Source: Fusobacterium sp. (GTDB lineage Bacteria > Fusobacteriota > Fusobacteriia > Fusobacteriales > Fusobacteriaceae). Taken from it: a stretch of 64,000 nt of DNA. How positions within the stretch are numbered: position 1 is the stretch's first letter; the number at the start of each line of letters is the position of its first letter. Below are positions 17,462 through 26,228 of the stretch, in pieces. Both the position numbers and the translations under genes were made by a program. The DNA lies in assembly GCF_019012925.1 (NCBI RefSeq), contig NZ_JAGIRL010000031.1:14057-78056 (forward strand), given 5' to 3'. The notes beneath the pieces were generated by a model. The model made no database searches, had not been told where the DNA came from, and was given only the letters and a program-made list of their open reading frames with translations.

Positions 17462-18097
17462 CTATTTTTTTCTGTATAGTCCTATTCCATCTCCAAAAGG
17501 AAGAAGTACAAACTCCCCTCCCTCTCTCTCATAGAGATAGTCAATAAATTCATTCAATCTTCTAACTATTGTCTTGAATCTTTTTGGAAACTCTTTGTAC
17601 AGATAACCTCTAAACATAATATTGTCGATAAATATGATTCCATTTTCATTAAGAAGCTTATAAGAATCTTCAAAAAATTCCATATAGTGTCCTTTTGAGG
17701 CATCTATAAAAACAAAGTCAAATTTATCATTAATTTTTTTAATCTCCTCTACAGCATCTCCCTTAATAGAGATTATATTATCTAAATTAGATTTTTTAAA
17801 ATTTTCTTGAGCTAGATTGAATCTTTCCTCATCAATCTCAATGGTATATAGCTTTCCACCATTTTTCTGAATCTCTCTAGCCATAAGGATTCCAGAGTAA
17901 CCAATAGCAGTCCCCACCTCTAAAACATTTTTAAATTGGTGACTTTTAACTATAAATTTTAAGTATTCAGCTACCTCTTTTGTCACAATAGGAACATTAA
18001 ACTCTTCAGCATATTTTTCCATCTCAAGAATAAGTGTGTCCTTCTCTTTAATCTTATCAATTATATATCTATTTGCTTCTTTTAACTCTTCTAACAT
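17462..18097 (-). CDS. trmR: O-methyltransferase, TrmR/caffeoyl-CoA type
   Basis: SAM-dependent methyltransferase of 211 residues (Methyltransf_3 type). SAM motif VLEVGTAIGYSGILMA (about 60-75), acidic IEIDEERF, metal-binding DFVFIDASKGHY and IIFIDNIMF are all present. The bacterial members with this length are TrmR enzymes that methylate 5-hydroxyuridine at tRNA position 34. A location directly behind rsmB supports an RNA substrate. It overlaps the rsmB end by seven bases. The specific substrate is inferred. Confidence 0.8.
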   Translation of the reverse strand: MLEELKEANRYIIDKIKEKDTLILEMEKYAEEFNVPIVTKEVAEYLKFIVKSHQFKNVLEVGTAIGYSGILMAREIQKNGGKLYTIEIDEERFNLAQENFKKSNLDNIISIKGDAVEEIKKINDKFDFVFIDASKGHYMEFFEDSYKLLNENGIIFIDNIMFRGYLYKEFPKRFKTIVRRLNEFIDYLYEREGGEFVLLPFGDGIGLYRKK

Positions 18098-19401
18098 TCT
18101 TTTCCTCTCTTTTTTAATTTTACGATATAGAATCCATCTAGGATCTCCTCTTTATAATCTACAGTGAATCCACCTACCTCATCAAAAGTTCCATTTACAT
18201 TTTCAGGAATATAGAGATCAGTTGTAGTAAATTCAGGGTATTTTTCTAAAAACTTTTTAATATTTTTACCATTTTCTTCAGCTAAAATAGTACAAGTACT
18301 ATATACTAACTCACCACTCTCTTTTAAAATTTGAGAGGCTGATTCTAAGATTTCAAACTGTAACTTAGCAAGTTCTTCTACGTTTTCAGAGTCTTTGTTA
18401 TATATAGCTTCAGGTTTTTTTCTAAGTACACCATATCCACTACAAGGTGCATCTACTAAAATTTTATCAAACTTTTTTCCCTGTTGATTAAGTTTTCTAG
18501 CATCCATCTTTACAGGTTGAACTATGGTAATACCACACTTTTTACAGTTTTCCTCTATAAGTTTTAATTTATGTGGATAGATATCTAGAGCTAAAAGCTC
18601 TCCTTCATTTTTCATAAGTTCCCCTAAAACTGCTGTTTTTCCACCAGGTGCACTACAAGTATCTAGGACTGACTCCCCGCTTTTAGGAGCTAAGTTTCTA
18701 GCTGAAAGATATGAAGAGCCATCTTGAACAATTATCTTTCCAGATTTAAACTCGTCACTGTATAGTAATATTCCAGAGTCAACATAGTAAACAGTATCGA
18801 CTTTTTTTATAATATCAATCTTCTTCTCTTGTAATAACTTTTCAAACTCATCAGTTGTATATTTTAAAGTGTTAACTCTAAAGCTGATATAGGGTATTTT
18901 TTTTAGAGATTTTAGAAATAACTCTCCCTCTTCAACACCATACTCATCAATAAGTTTTTCATAAAACCACTGTGGGTATGATAGATAGATGTGAGCTTTT
19001 CCACTCTCTTTTAAATCTTTTACATCATCTTTCCACTCTCTTTGATAACTTCTTAAAACTCCATTTACAAATTTTCCTACAGGGACACCAAACTTTTTCT
19101 TAGATAGTTCTGTGGCTTCCCAAATGACACCTTTATCATCACTATTCATAAAACTCATCTGATACATAGAGATTCTTAACATATTTTTTAACCAATCTTT
19201 TTTTACAGATGTAGTCCTCTTTTCAATCTCATAATCAAGGAAAATTTTATTTCTAATCACTCCGTAAAAAAGTTCAGTGATAAATCCTCTCTCTTTTTTT
19301 GATAGAGCATTATCTTTAAAATACTCATTGAGAGCTATATTGGAATATTTTCCATTTTCAACCTCTTTAATTAAGCTGATAACTCTAGCTTTTATATTCA
19401 T
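18091..19401 (-). CDS. rsmB: 16S rRNA (cytosine-967-C5)-methyltransferase
   Basis: m5C rRNA methyltransferase of 436 residues. The N-terminal NusB-like RNA-binding domain (about 1-135) is followed by a Rossmann SAM domain with DTCSAPGGKTAVLGE (motif I). The two catalytic-site cysteines lie in DAPCSGYGVLRKKPE and YSTCTILAEENG. The start is set at ATG 19401, six bases after AGGAGG, instead of an earlier in-frame ATG at 19428. It methylates C967 of 16S rRNA before ribosome assembly. Confidence 0.93.
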   Translation of the reverse strand: MNIKARVISLIKEVENGKYSNIALNEYFKDNALSKKERGFITELFYGVIRNKIFLDYEIEKRTTSVKKDWLKNMLRISMYQMSFMNSDDKGVIWEATELSKKKFGVPVGKFVNGVLRSYQREWKDDVKDLKESGKAHIYLSYPQWFYEKLIDEYGVEEGELFLKSLKKIPYISFRVNTLKYTTDEFEKLLQEKKIDIIKKVDTVYYVDSGILLYSDEFKSGKIIVQDGSSYLSARNLAPKSGESVLDTCSAPGGKTAVLGELMKNEGELLALDIYPHKLKLIEENCKKCGITIVQPVKMDARKLNQQGKKFDKILVDAPCSGYGVLRKKPEAIYNKDSENVEELAKLQFEILESASQILKESGELVYSTCTILAEENGKNIKKFLEKYPEFTTTDLYIPENVNGTFDEVGGFTVDYKEEILDGFYIVKLKKRGKEC

Positions 19402-19545
19402 TATTAGCCTCCTAATTTTTTCATTCACTTATATTATACAATATTTAAGGATTAATTTGTAGTAATATAGAATTTTTATTTGCCTTTTTTAAATTAAAAT
19501 GGTAATCTATAATAAGAGAGATTTTTATATATGGAGGTTTTATAC

Positions 19546-20892
19546 ATGGAGGTTCCGTTGGAAGATATTTTTCATTTATTAGAGACGAATCAACTAAACA
19601 AGGTTAGAGAGGTATTAGCTGATATGCAACCAGTTGATATAGCTGAATACTTCGAGGATATGAGTAGAGAACAGGGGTTGAAACTTTTTAGAATTTTACC
19701 TAAGAGTTTATCTTCTGATATCTTTAGCTATCTTTCTTCTGATAAACAGCAGGAGATCATTGAAAATATAACTGATGAAGAGGTACGTAATATCATAAAT
19801 GATATGTTTATTGATGACACTGTGGATTTTATTGAGGAGATGCCAGCTAATGTAGTAGACAAGATTTTACAAAATACTACATCTGATATGAGAAATCTTA
19901 TAAATCAGTTTTTAAGATATCCAGAAAATAGTGCTGGTAGTGTTATGACAGTTGAGTATGTTTCACTAAAAAATGATATGAATATTGGACAAGCATTACA
20001 CTCTATCAAAAGATTTGGAATTGATAATGAGACAATTGATATCTGTTATATAATAGATAATCAGAGAAAACTTGTGGGGTATATATCATTAAAGAAATTG
20101 ATTTTCTTAGATGATGATGTACCACTTATAGAGGCAATGGAGACAAATGTAATAAGTTGTCGTACAACTGATGATCAGGAAAATATTGCTTCAGACTTTA
20201 GAAAGTACGACTTGACATCTATGCCAGTTGTGGATAATGAAGATAGACTAGTTGGAATTATCACGATAGATGACGTAGTTGACGTTATTGATCAGGAGTA
20301 CACAGAGGATTTACAAAAGATGGCAGCAATGGCTCCATCAGATGAAGAGTATTTGAAAGAGTCAGTTTTTTCTTTGGTAAAACAGAGAATAGGGTGGCTT
20401 TTAATTTTAATGATACTTGCAACTTTTACAGGGATAATAATTAGGACATATGAGGGAGTTTTACAATCAGCTATGGTATTGATCTCATTCATACCTATGC
20501 TAATGTCAACAGGTGGAAATGCAGGAGCTCAGGCTTCTACTCTTATTACAAGAGGTATCGCCTTAGAAGAGATTGAACTATCAGATATTAAAGAGATATT
20601 CTGGAAAGAGTTAAGAGTAAGTATAGTTATTGGTTTAGTTTTATCAGTAGTAAACTTTTTAATAATCTATTACTTAAGTGACATAGACTATACAGTATCT
20701 TTTGCAATATCTTTAAGTTTATTTATTACAATAATAATAGCTAAAGGAGTGGGAAGCACTCTTCCAATAGTGGCAAAAGGATTTAAATTAGATCCAGCAA
20801 TTATGGCTAGTCCTTTAATTACAACTATAATTGATGCCTGTGCCTTGATAGTATTTTTCTTGGTATCAACTCACTATTTACATTTAGCTTAA
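19546..20892 (+). CDS. mgtE: Magnesium transporter MgtE
   Basis: Mg2+ channel of 448 residues. Cytoplasmic N domain (about 1-125, helical repeats), two CBS domains (about 130-250) that sense Mg2+, a plug helix, and five C-terminal membrane spans with the pore motif FIPMLMSTGGNAGAQAS and LITTIIDACALIVFF. An ATG at 19531 is in frame, but its GAGG is the ribosome site for ATG 19546. The gene stands alone between a divergent rsmB operon and its own terminator. No Mg2+ riboswitch is visible in the short leader. Confidence 0.95.
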   Translation: MEVPLEDIFHLLETNQLNKVREVLADMQPVDIAEYFEDMSREQGLKLFRILPKSLSSDIFSYLSSDKQQEIIENITDEEVRNIINDMFIDDTVDFIEEMPANVVDKILQNTTSDMRNLINQFLRYPENSAGSVMTVEYVSLKNDMNIGQALHSIKRFGIDNETIDICYIIDNQRKLVGYISLKKLIFLDDDVPLIEAMETNVISCRTTDDQENIASDFRKYDLTSMPVVDNEDRLVGIITIDDVVDVIDQEYTEDLQKMAAMAPSDEEYLKESVFSLVKQRIGWLLILMILATFTGIIIRTYEGVLQSAMVLISFIPMLMSTGGNAGAQASTLITRGIALEEIELSDIKEIFWKELRVSIVIGLVLSVVNFLIIYYLSDIDYTVSFAISLSLFITIIIAKGVGSTLPIVAKGFKLDPAIMASPLITTIIDACALIVFFLVSTHYLHLA

Positions 20893-20898
20893 TATAAC

Positions 20899-20927
20899 AG
20901 AGAGGTGACAAACCTCTCTTATTTTTT
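20899..20927 (+). terminator. Terminator after mgtE
   Basis: Stem AGAGAGGT / ACCTCTCT with a five-base loop, followed by TATTTTTT. Confidence 0.85.
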
Positions 20928-20974
20928 AGTTAATAAAATAAATAAAAAAAGTCTGTAAATTTTTTAATAAAATG

Positions 20975-21003
20975 TTAAATATTTCTGAAGAATAGGGTAT
21001 AAT
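20975..21003 (+). promoter_or_regulatory. Promoter of the phosphohexomutase gene
   Basis: -35 TTAAAT, 17-base spacer, consensus -10 TATAAT (20998-21003), about 38 bases before the ATG. Confidence 0.6.
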
Positions 21004-21041
21004 ATAAACATAGTAATAAAAGAGTATTGAGGAGGCAACTT

Positions 21042-22766
21042 ATGAATTATTTAGATTATTATAAAATGTGGTTAAACTCTGATGTTATAACTAAAGAAGA
21101 CAGAGAGGAGCTTTTAAATATAAAAGATGATGAAAAAGAGATAGAAAACAGATTTTATACTGATTTAAGCTTTGGAACTGCTGGAATGAGAGGTATAAGA
21201 GGAGTTGGAAGAAATAGAATCAATAATTACAATATAAGAAAGGCAACTCAAGGATTAGCTGATTATATCTTAAAATCTACTGGAGAGTTGGGAGCTAAAA
21301 AAGGGGTAGCAATAGCTTATGATTGTAGAATAGGATCTACTGAATATGCTTTGAATACAGCTCTTGTTTTGGCAGGAAATGGAATAAAAGCTTACCTGTT
21401 TGAATCTCTAAGATCTACTCCAGAGCTTTCTTTTGCAACTAGAGAGTTAAAAGCTCAAGCTGGAGTGATGGTAACAGCATCACACAATCCACAGGAGTAC
21501 AATGGATACAAAGTATATTGGGAAGATGGAGCTCAGATAGTAGAGCCACAAGCAAGTGGAGTGGTAAATGCTGTAAACTCTGTTGACCTATTCAAAGATA
21601 TAAAGATTATAAGTGAAGAGGAAGCTATAGCTCAAGGATTACTAGAATATATAGGGAAAAAAGTAGATGATAGATTTATAGAGGAAGTTGAAAAACAGGC
21701 TATAAATAGAGATTTACCAAATAAAAAAGAGTTTAAAATAGTGTACTCACCATTGCATGGAACAGGAAGAGTAGCAGTACAGAGAGTATTGAAAGAGATG
21801 GGGTATGAGTCTGTATACACAGTTCCAGAACAAGAGATGCCAGATGGAATGTTCCCAACTTGTTCATATGCTAATCCAGAGGATAAAGCTGTTTTTAAAT
21901 TGAGTACAGAGTTAGCAGATAGAGTGGGAGCAACTCTATGTTTAGCTAATGACCCAGATGCAGATAGAACAGGAATAGCAATAAAAGATGACAATAATGA
22001 GTGGTACTACCCTAATGGAAATCAATTGGGAATCTTATTGATGAACTATCTTTTAGAGATGAAAAAAGATATTCCAGCTAATGGAGCTGTAATCTCAACT
22101 ATTGTTTCAACACCGATGTTAGACGTCATAGCAAAAGATAAGGGAGTACAACTATTTAGAACATTGACAGGATTTAAATATATAGGAGAAAAGATTAGAC
22201 AGTTTGAAAATAAAGAGTTAGATGGAACATTCCTATTTGGATTTGAAGAGTCGATAGGTTACTTAGTTGGAACTCATGTAAGAGATAAAGATGCAGTTGT
22301 AGCTTCTCTTATGATAGCTGAAATGGCTACTTACTATGACAGTATAGGATCAACTCTATATAGAGAGCTAAATAAATTATATGAGAAATATGGTTGGTAT
22401 AAAGAGGAAACTGTTTCTGTAACAAAAACAGGAAAATCAGGACTAGAGGCAATTGGAAAAATAATGGAGAATATGAGAAATAAAGCTCATACAGTAATAT
22501 GTGGTAAGAAAGTATCTATAATTAAAGATTATAAATTACAAGTGGAAAAGGATTGTTTAACAGGTCAAGAGAAGAGAATTGAATTACCAAAATCTGATGT
22601 TATTCAAATTATCTTAGAAGATAAGACATATATTACAGTTAGACCTTCTGGAACAGAGCCAAAAATAAAATACTACTTGTGTGTTGTAGATTCAGACAAT
22701 AAAAAAGCTGATGAAAAACTTCAATATGTAAAAGAGGAGTTTATAAAATATATAGATACATTATAG
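21042..22766 (+). CDS. Phosphoglucomutase/phosphomannomutase (alpha-D-phosphohexomutase)
   Basis: Interconverts hexose 1- and 6-phosphates. The 574-residue protein is of the long PgcA-type. Motifs in order: FGTAGMRG near the N-terminus, the phosphoserine loop VMVTASHNPQEYNGYK, the metal loop NDPDADRTGIA, the sugar-specificity loop FGFEESIGYL, and the phosphate-binding loop VRPSGTEPKIKYYL. The start is ATG 21042 after GAGGAGG; an earlier TTG in frame is rejected. It probably feeds glucose-1-phosphate into nucleotide sugars and envelope polysaccharide. Confidence 0.93.
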   Translation: MNYLDYYKMWLNSDVITKEDREELLNIKDDEKEIENRFYTDLSFGTAGMRGIRGVGRNRINNYNIRKATQGLADYILKSTGELGAKKGVAIAYDCRIGSTEYALNTALVLAGNGIKAYLFESLRSTPELSFATRELKAQAGVMVTASHNPQEYNGYKVYWEDGAQIVEPQASGVVNAVNSVDLFKDIKIISEEEAIAQGLLEYIGKKVDDRFIEEVEKQAINRDLPNKKEFKIVYSPLHGTGRVAVQRVLKEMGYESVYTVPEQEMPDGMFPTCSYANPEDKAVFKLSTELADRVGATLCLANDPDADRTGIAIKDDNNEWYYPNGNQLGILLMNYLLEMKKDIPANGAVISTIVSTPMLDVIAKDKGVQLFRTLTGFKYIGEKIRQFENKELDGTFLFGFEESIGYLVGTHVRDKDAVVASLMIAEMATYYDSIGSTLYRELNKLYEKYGWYKEETVSVTKTGKSGLEAIGKIMENMRNKAHTVICGKKVSIIKDYKLQVEKDCLTGQEKRIELPKSDVIQIILEDKTYITVRPSGTEPKIKYYLCVVDSDNKKADEKLQYVKEEFIKYIDTL

Positions 22767-22779
22767 TTAGGAGGAGATA

Positions 22780-23856
22780 ATGTTAGATGGAGTTTACATC
22801 CATATTCCTTTCTGTATGAATAAATGTAACTACTGTGATTTCCTATCTTTCAAATCAAATGAAGATGATAGGAAAAAATATGTGGATTATATTTTAAAAG
22901 AGATAGACTTATATCCTGAATATGAGTATGACACAGTCTACTTGGGAGGGGGGACTCCCTCTCTTTTAGATTGTGAAGATGTGGAGAGGATAATAAAAAG
23001 ATTAAAGATAAAAGATGGAGCAGAGGTAACTTTGGAGGTAAATCCTAAGACTGTAGATTTAGAAAAGTTAAGAGGATTTAAAAAGGCTGGAATAAATAGA
23101 GTGAGTATTGGAATTCAAACTTTTGATGATGAGATGTTAAAAGTATTAGGAAGAATGCATAGCTCTAAAGAGGGAATAGAGACTTATTTACAAGCTAGGG
23201 AAGCTGGCTTTGAGAATATAAGTTTAGATCTTATGTTTTCACTTCCAAACCAAAGTTTACAAGCAGTGAAATCAGATCTGCATAGATTGCTAGAGTTAAG
23301 ACCTGACCATTTTTCAATCTACTCATTGATTTGGGAAGAGGGGACACCGTTTTTTAAGAAATTAGAAGAGGGAGTGTACAGTGAAACTGAGAATGAATTG
23401 GAAGCTCAAATGTTTGAATATATAATAGATAAATCTCAAGAGATGGGGTATATTCACTATGAGATCTCCAATTTTTGTTTACCTAATAGAGAGGCTCGAC
23501 ACAACTCTAAATACTGGGAAAATAGAGAGTATTTAGGGATAGGATTGGGAGCTTCAGGATATATAGATAAAAAGAGATACAAAAATCAGGTGCAAATTTC
23601 TAAATATTATGATACTATAGATAAAAGAGAAATACCAATATTGGAAAGTGAATTTGTAGATTTAGACTCAAAGGAGCAATATAAATATATGTTGGGATTC
23701 AGACTTCTAAAAAAGGGAGTAGTTCCAAGTGAGAAATATTTAAAAAAATGTCTAGAATTGGAAGAAAAAGGTTTTTTATACAGAGTAGGGGAGCATTTTC
23801 TTCTCACAAGAAAGGGGATAATGCTTGCTAATGATGTTCTAGATGAGTTTATTTAA
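22780..23856 (+). CDS. hemW: Radical SAM heme chaperone HemW
   Basis: Radical SAM protein of 358 residues. The 4Fe-4S cysteines are Cys12, Cys16 and Cys19 in FCMNKCNYC, followed by YLGGGTPSLL. It has the HNSKYW motif (ARHNSKYWENREYLGIG) that distinguishes HemW from true coproporphyrinogen oxidase HemN, and lacks the second HemN-type cysteine. HemW binds heme and delivers it to proteins. The gene has TAGGAGG upstream and begins the hemW-yggS-sepF-PP-loop operon. Confidence 0.9.
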   Translation: MLDGVYIHIPFCMNKCNYCDFLSFKSNEDDRKKYVDYILKEIDLYPEYEYDTVYLGGGTPSLLDCEDVERIIKRLKIKDGAEVTLEVNPKTVDLEKLRGFKKAGINRVSIGIQTFDDEMLKVLGRMHSSKEGIETYLQAREAGFENISLDLMFSLPNQSLQAVKSDLHRLLELRPDHFSIYSLIWEEGTPFFKKLEEGVYSETENELEAQMFEYIIDKSQEMGYIHYEISNFCLPNREARHNSKYWENREYLGIGLGASGYIDKKRYKNQVQISKYYDTIDKREIPILESEFVDLDSKEQYKYMLGFRLLKKGVVPSEKYLKKCLELEEKGFLYRVGEHFLLTRKGIMLANDVLDEFI

Positions 23857-23869
23857 ATGGAGTTGAAAG

Positions 23870-24550
23870 ATGAGTAGTATAGAAAAGAATATTGAAGATA
23901 TTCAAGAGGATATAAAAAATTATTCAATATATCCTGAAAAAGTAAAATTTATTGCAGTTACTAAGTATGTACAATCAGATGTTATGGATGAAATATTGAA
24001 CTGTAATGTAAGAGTGTTTGGTGAAAATAAGGCACAGGTTATCAAAGAGAAGTATGAAAAATACAACTCAGAAAATAAAGATGATATTGAGTGGCACTTT
24101 ATAGGGAATCTTCAAAAAAATAAGGTTAAGTATATAGCCCCATTTATTAAGTTGATACACTCTGTAAATAAACTTTCTCTAGCTCAGGAGATTGATAAGA
24201 GAGCTCTTCAAAATAACAGAAAGATAGATGTTCTGTTAGAGATAAATATAGCTGGAGAAGAGAGTAAAGAGGGGTATGATTTGGAGGATCTATATGGTGA
24301 GTTGCCAGAACTTATGGCACTAAAGAACATAAATATCATAGGTCTTATGACAATGGCTCCATTTACAGATGATAAAGAGTTGGTGACAGGAGTATTTAGA
24401 AGGCTTAGAGAGATAAAGGATGAGCTGAATGAAAGATACTTTAAAGGTCAACTTACAGAGTTATCTATGGGTATGACAAATGATTATAAATTAGCCCTAA
24501 AAGAGGGTGCTACTCTCATAAGAGTAGGTAGAAAAATATATGAGAAATAG
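23870..24550 (+). CDS. Pyridoxal phosphate homeostasis protein (YggS family)
   Basis: PLP-binding single-domain TIM-barrel protein of 226 residues. Lys32 in FIAVTKYV is the PLP Schiff-base residue. Other family motifs are GENKAQ, WHFIGNLQKNK, HSVNKLSLA and SMGMTNDYKLALKEGATLIRVG (only the SMGMTNDY core is diagnostic). It keeps free PLP and amino acid pools balanced. The gene order yggS-sepF is the same as in many Firmicutes. The final bases overlap the longest possible sepF frame. Confidence 0.93.
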   Translation: MSSIEKNIEDIQEDIKNYSIYPEKVKFIAVTKYVQSDVMDEILNCNVRVFGENKAQVIKEKYEKYNSENKDDIEWHFIGNLQKNKVKYIAPFIKLIHSVNKLSLAQEIDKRALQNNRKIDVLLEINIAGEESKEGYDLEDLYGELPELMALKNINIIGLMTMAPFTDDKELVTGVFRRLREIKDELNERYFKGQLTELSMGMTNDYKLALKEGATLIRVGRKIYEK

Positions 24551-24563
24551 GAGGAGAGTAGAG

Positions 24564-25085
24564 ATGAGCAAGAAAAAGCTTTTTGATAATGTTAAGGAGT
24601 TTTTTGGATTTCCAGATGGAATCGAAGAGGATGAAGAGTTAAGATTCGAAGATAGTGGAATAACAGAAGTTGAGATAAATAAGGGAAGTACAGTTCAAAA
24701 TGAAGTTGAATCTACTCCAGCTCCACATATTCCTCATACAGGATTTAAGCAGAAACAGACTTCAAGTTTAGAAAATGAGATCAGTAGTGGAAGCAATTGT
24801 CAAACAATATTTTTAGATCCAAAAGCATTTTCTGATTGTAGAAAAATAGTAGATTATATAAGAGCAGATAAGATGGTAACATTAAATCTAGAGTATTTAG
24901 ATGAGGATACAGCAATTAGACTTATGAATTTCTTGTCAGGAGCTATGACTGTAAAGGAATCTAACTATCTAGTAATTAGCAAAAAAGTTTATACAATAGT
25001 TCCTAAGAGTATGAAGGTTTATTATGAGGATAAAAAGACTATGAACCCAAGAATATTCAAGGATTTTGGAAAAGAAGAGAGGTAG
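24564..25085 (+). CDS. sepF: Cell division protein SepF
   Basis: FtsZ-interacting membrane-anchor protein. The N-terminal amphipathic sequence MSKKKLFDNVKEFFGF targets the membrane. A variable acidic/polar linker (about 25-75) leads to the SepF core (about 80-165: DPKAFSDCRKIVDYIRADKMV, with AIRLMNFLSGA). Length 173 is normal. ATG 24564 follows GGAGGAG; a spurious upstream in-frame ATG at 24540 sits within yggS. It organises the division ring in place of, or alongside, FtsA. Confidence 0.92.
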   Translation: MSKKKLFDNVKEFFGFPDGIEEDEELRFEDSGITEVEINKGSTVQNEVESTPAPHIPHTGFKQKQTSSLENEISSGSNCQTIFLDPKAFSDCRKIVDYIRADKMVTLNLEYLDEDTAIRLMNFLSGAMTVKESNYLVISKKVYTIVPKSMKVYYEDKKTMNPRIFKDFGKEER

Positions 25086-25087
25086 AA

Positions 25088-26089
25088 GTGGAAAAAAGAA
25101 GGAGAGCATTGGCACTATTTTCAGGTGGATTGGATAGTGCTTTAGCAATAAAAGTTGTAAAAGATCAAGGGATTGATGTTATTGCATTAAATTTTGTATC
25201 ACATTTTTTTGGCGGAAAAAATGAAAAAGCTGAGAAAATGGCAGAACAATTAGGGATAAAAGTGGAGTATGTACATTTTGAAAAAAGACATACTGAAGTG
25301 GTGAAAAATCCTGTCTATGGAAGAGGGAAAAATATGAATCCTTGTATAGATTGCCACTCTCTTATGTTTAAAGTAGCAGGAGAGCTTTTAGAAAAGTATG
25401 ATGCGGATTTTGTAATATCTGGAGAGGTATTAGGTCAAAGACCTATGTCACAAAACTCTGCTGCTTTAGAAAAAGTAAAAAAATTATCAGGTATGGATGA
25501 GTTAATAGTTAGACCATTATCGGCAAAACTATTACCACCTAGTAAACCAGAATTAGAGGGATGGATAGATAGAGAAAAGCTCCTAGATATTCAAGGAAGA
25601 AGTAGACAGATTCAGATGGAGTTAATGGAAAAATATGGATTAAAAGAGTATCCTAGTCCAGGTGGAGGTTGCCTATTGACAGATCCAGCTTTTTCTGATA
25701 GACTATCTGTATTAGAAAAAGATGGGTATTTAGAAGAGGATTACTCATTCCTTTTCCACTTGATCAAGAAGAGTAGATTTTATAGATTAGATAAAGGTAA
25801 GTATTTGTTTGTAGGTAGAGATCAAGAGGGAAATGAGAGAATAGCAGGATATAAAGAGTTAGGAAGTTTTTACCTATGTGGACATAGAGTTCCAGGACCT
25901 CATATGTTAGGGTTTGGAGAGTTTACACAGGAAGAGCTAGAGTTGGTAAAAGAGTTATTTTCAAGATACTCTAAATGTAAGGGTAAAGAGGAGATCGAAG
26001 TTAGAATAGATGGAGAGATCTCTAAGGTGCCAGTAGTAGATGTAGAAAAAGTAGAACAGTTTATGAAAAAATATCAAATAGTAGGATAG
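25088..26089 (+). CDS. PP-loop ATPase, probable tRNA sulfurtransferase-like enzyme
   Basis: 333 residues. The PP-loop motif FSGGLDSALA (about 11-20) binds and hydrolyses ATP to AMP. Cys86 and Cys89 in NPCIDCHSLMF resemble the NPCxxCN site of MnmA, and Cys195 in PGGGCLLTD is a candidate catalytic partner. The C-terminal third (about 215-333) has no motif I recognise. The layout suggests a MnmA/ThiI-related tRNA thiolation enzyme, but it is neither canonical MnmA (no HDVTD-type region) nor full ThiI (no THUMP or rhodanese domain). It has a GTG start preceded by GAGAGG and follows sepF by two bases. Confidence 0.75.
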   Translation: MEKRRRALALFSGGLDSALAIKVVKDQGIDVIALNFVSHFFGGKNEKAEKMAEQLGIKVEYVHFEKRHTEVVKNPVYGRGKNMNPCIDCHSLMFKVAGELLEKYDADFVISGEVLGQRPMSQNSAALEKVKKLSGMDELIVRPLSAKLLPPSKPELEGWIDREKLLDIQGRSRQIQMELMEKYGLKEYPSPGGGCLLTDPAFSDRLSVLEKDGYLEEDYSFLFHLIKKSRFYRLDKGKYLFVGRDQEGNERIAGYKELGSFYLCGHRVPGPHMLGFGEFTQEELELVKELFSRYSKCKGKEEIEVRIDGEISKVPVVDVEKVEQFMKKYQIVG

Positions 26090-26117
26090 TAGGATTGTAG
26101 TTAAATATGTTAAATTA

Positions 26118-26195
26118 GAGCGACTGAATTAGTTTAATTTAGGTGTTTATTTTTGTATAACATTCCTTAAATTATCTAAGCCAGTCGTTTTTTTT
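26118..26195 (+). terminator. Long hairpin terminator between the PP-loop and alanine symporter genes
   Basis: Outer stem GCGACTG / CAGTCGT with an extended imperfect inner stem (AATTTAGG / CCTTAAATT) and a T8 tract. It is most simply the terminator of the hemW operon. Because it ends 34 bases before the next ATG it could also attenuate that gene. Confidence 0.75.
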
Positions 26196-26228
26196 ATAAA
26201 ATTTAAAAATATTAAGGAGGATAGTAGG

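Noticed and set aside
19462..19545. Mg2+ riboswitch (M-box) in front of mgtE
   Set aside because: The leader is far too short and lacks the conserved helices.
22780..23856. Calling the radical SAM gene coproporphyrinogen III dehydrogenase (hemN)
   Set aside because: It has the HNxxYW motif of HemW and a CxxxCxxC without the extra HemN cysteine.
26118..26195. Possible riboswitch before the alanine symporter
   Set aside because: One long imperfect hairpin with a T tract and no multi-helix aptamer core such as a glycine riboswitch; a simple terminator explains it.
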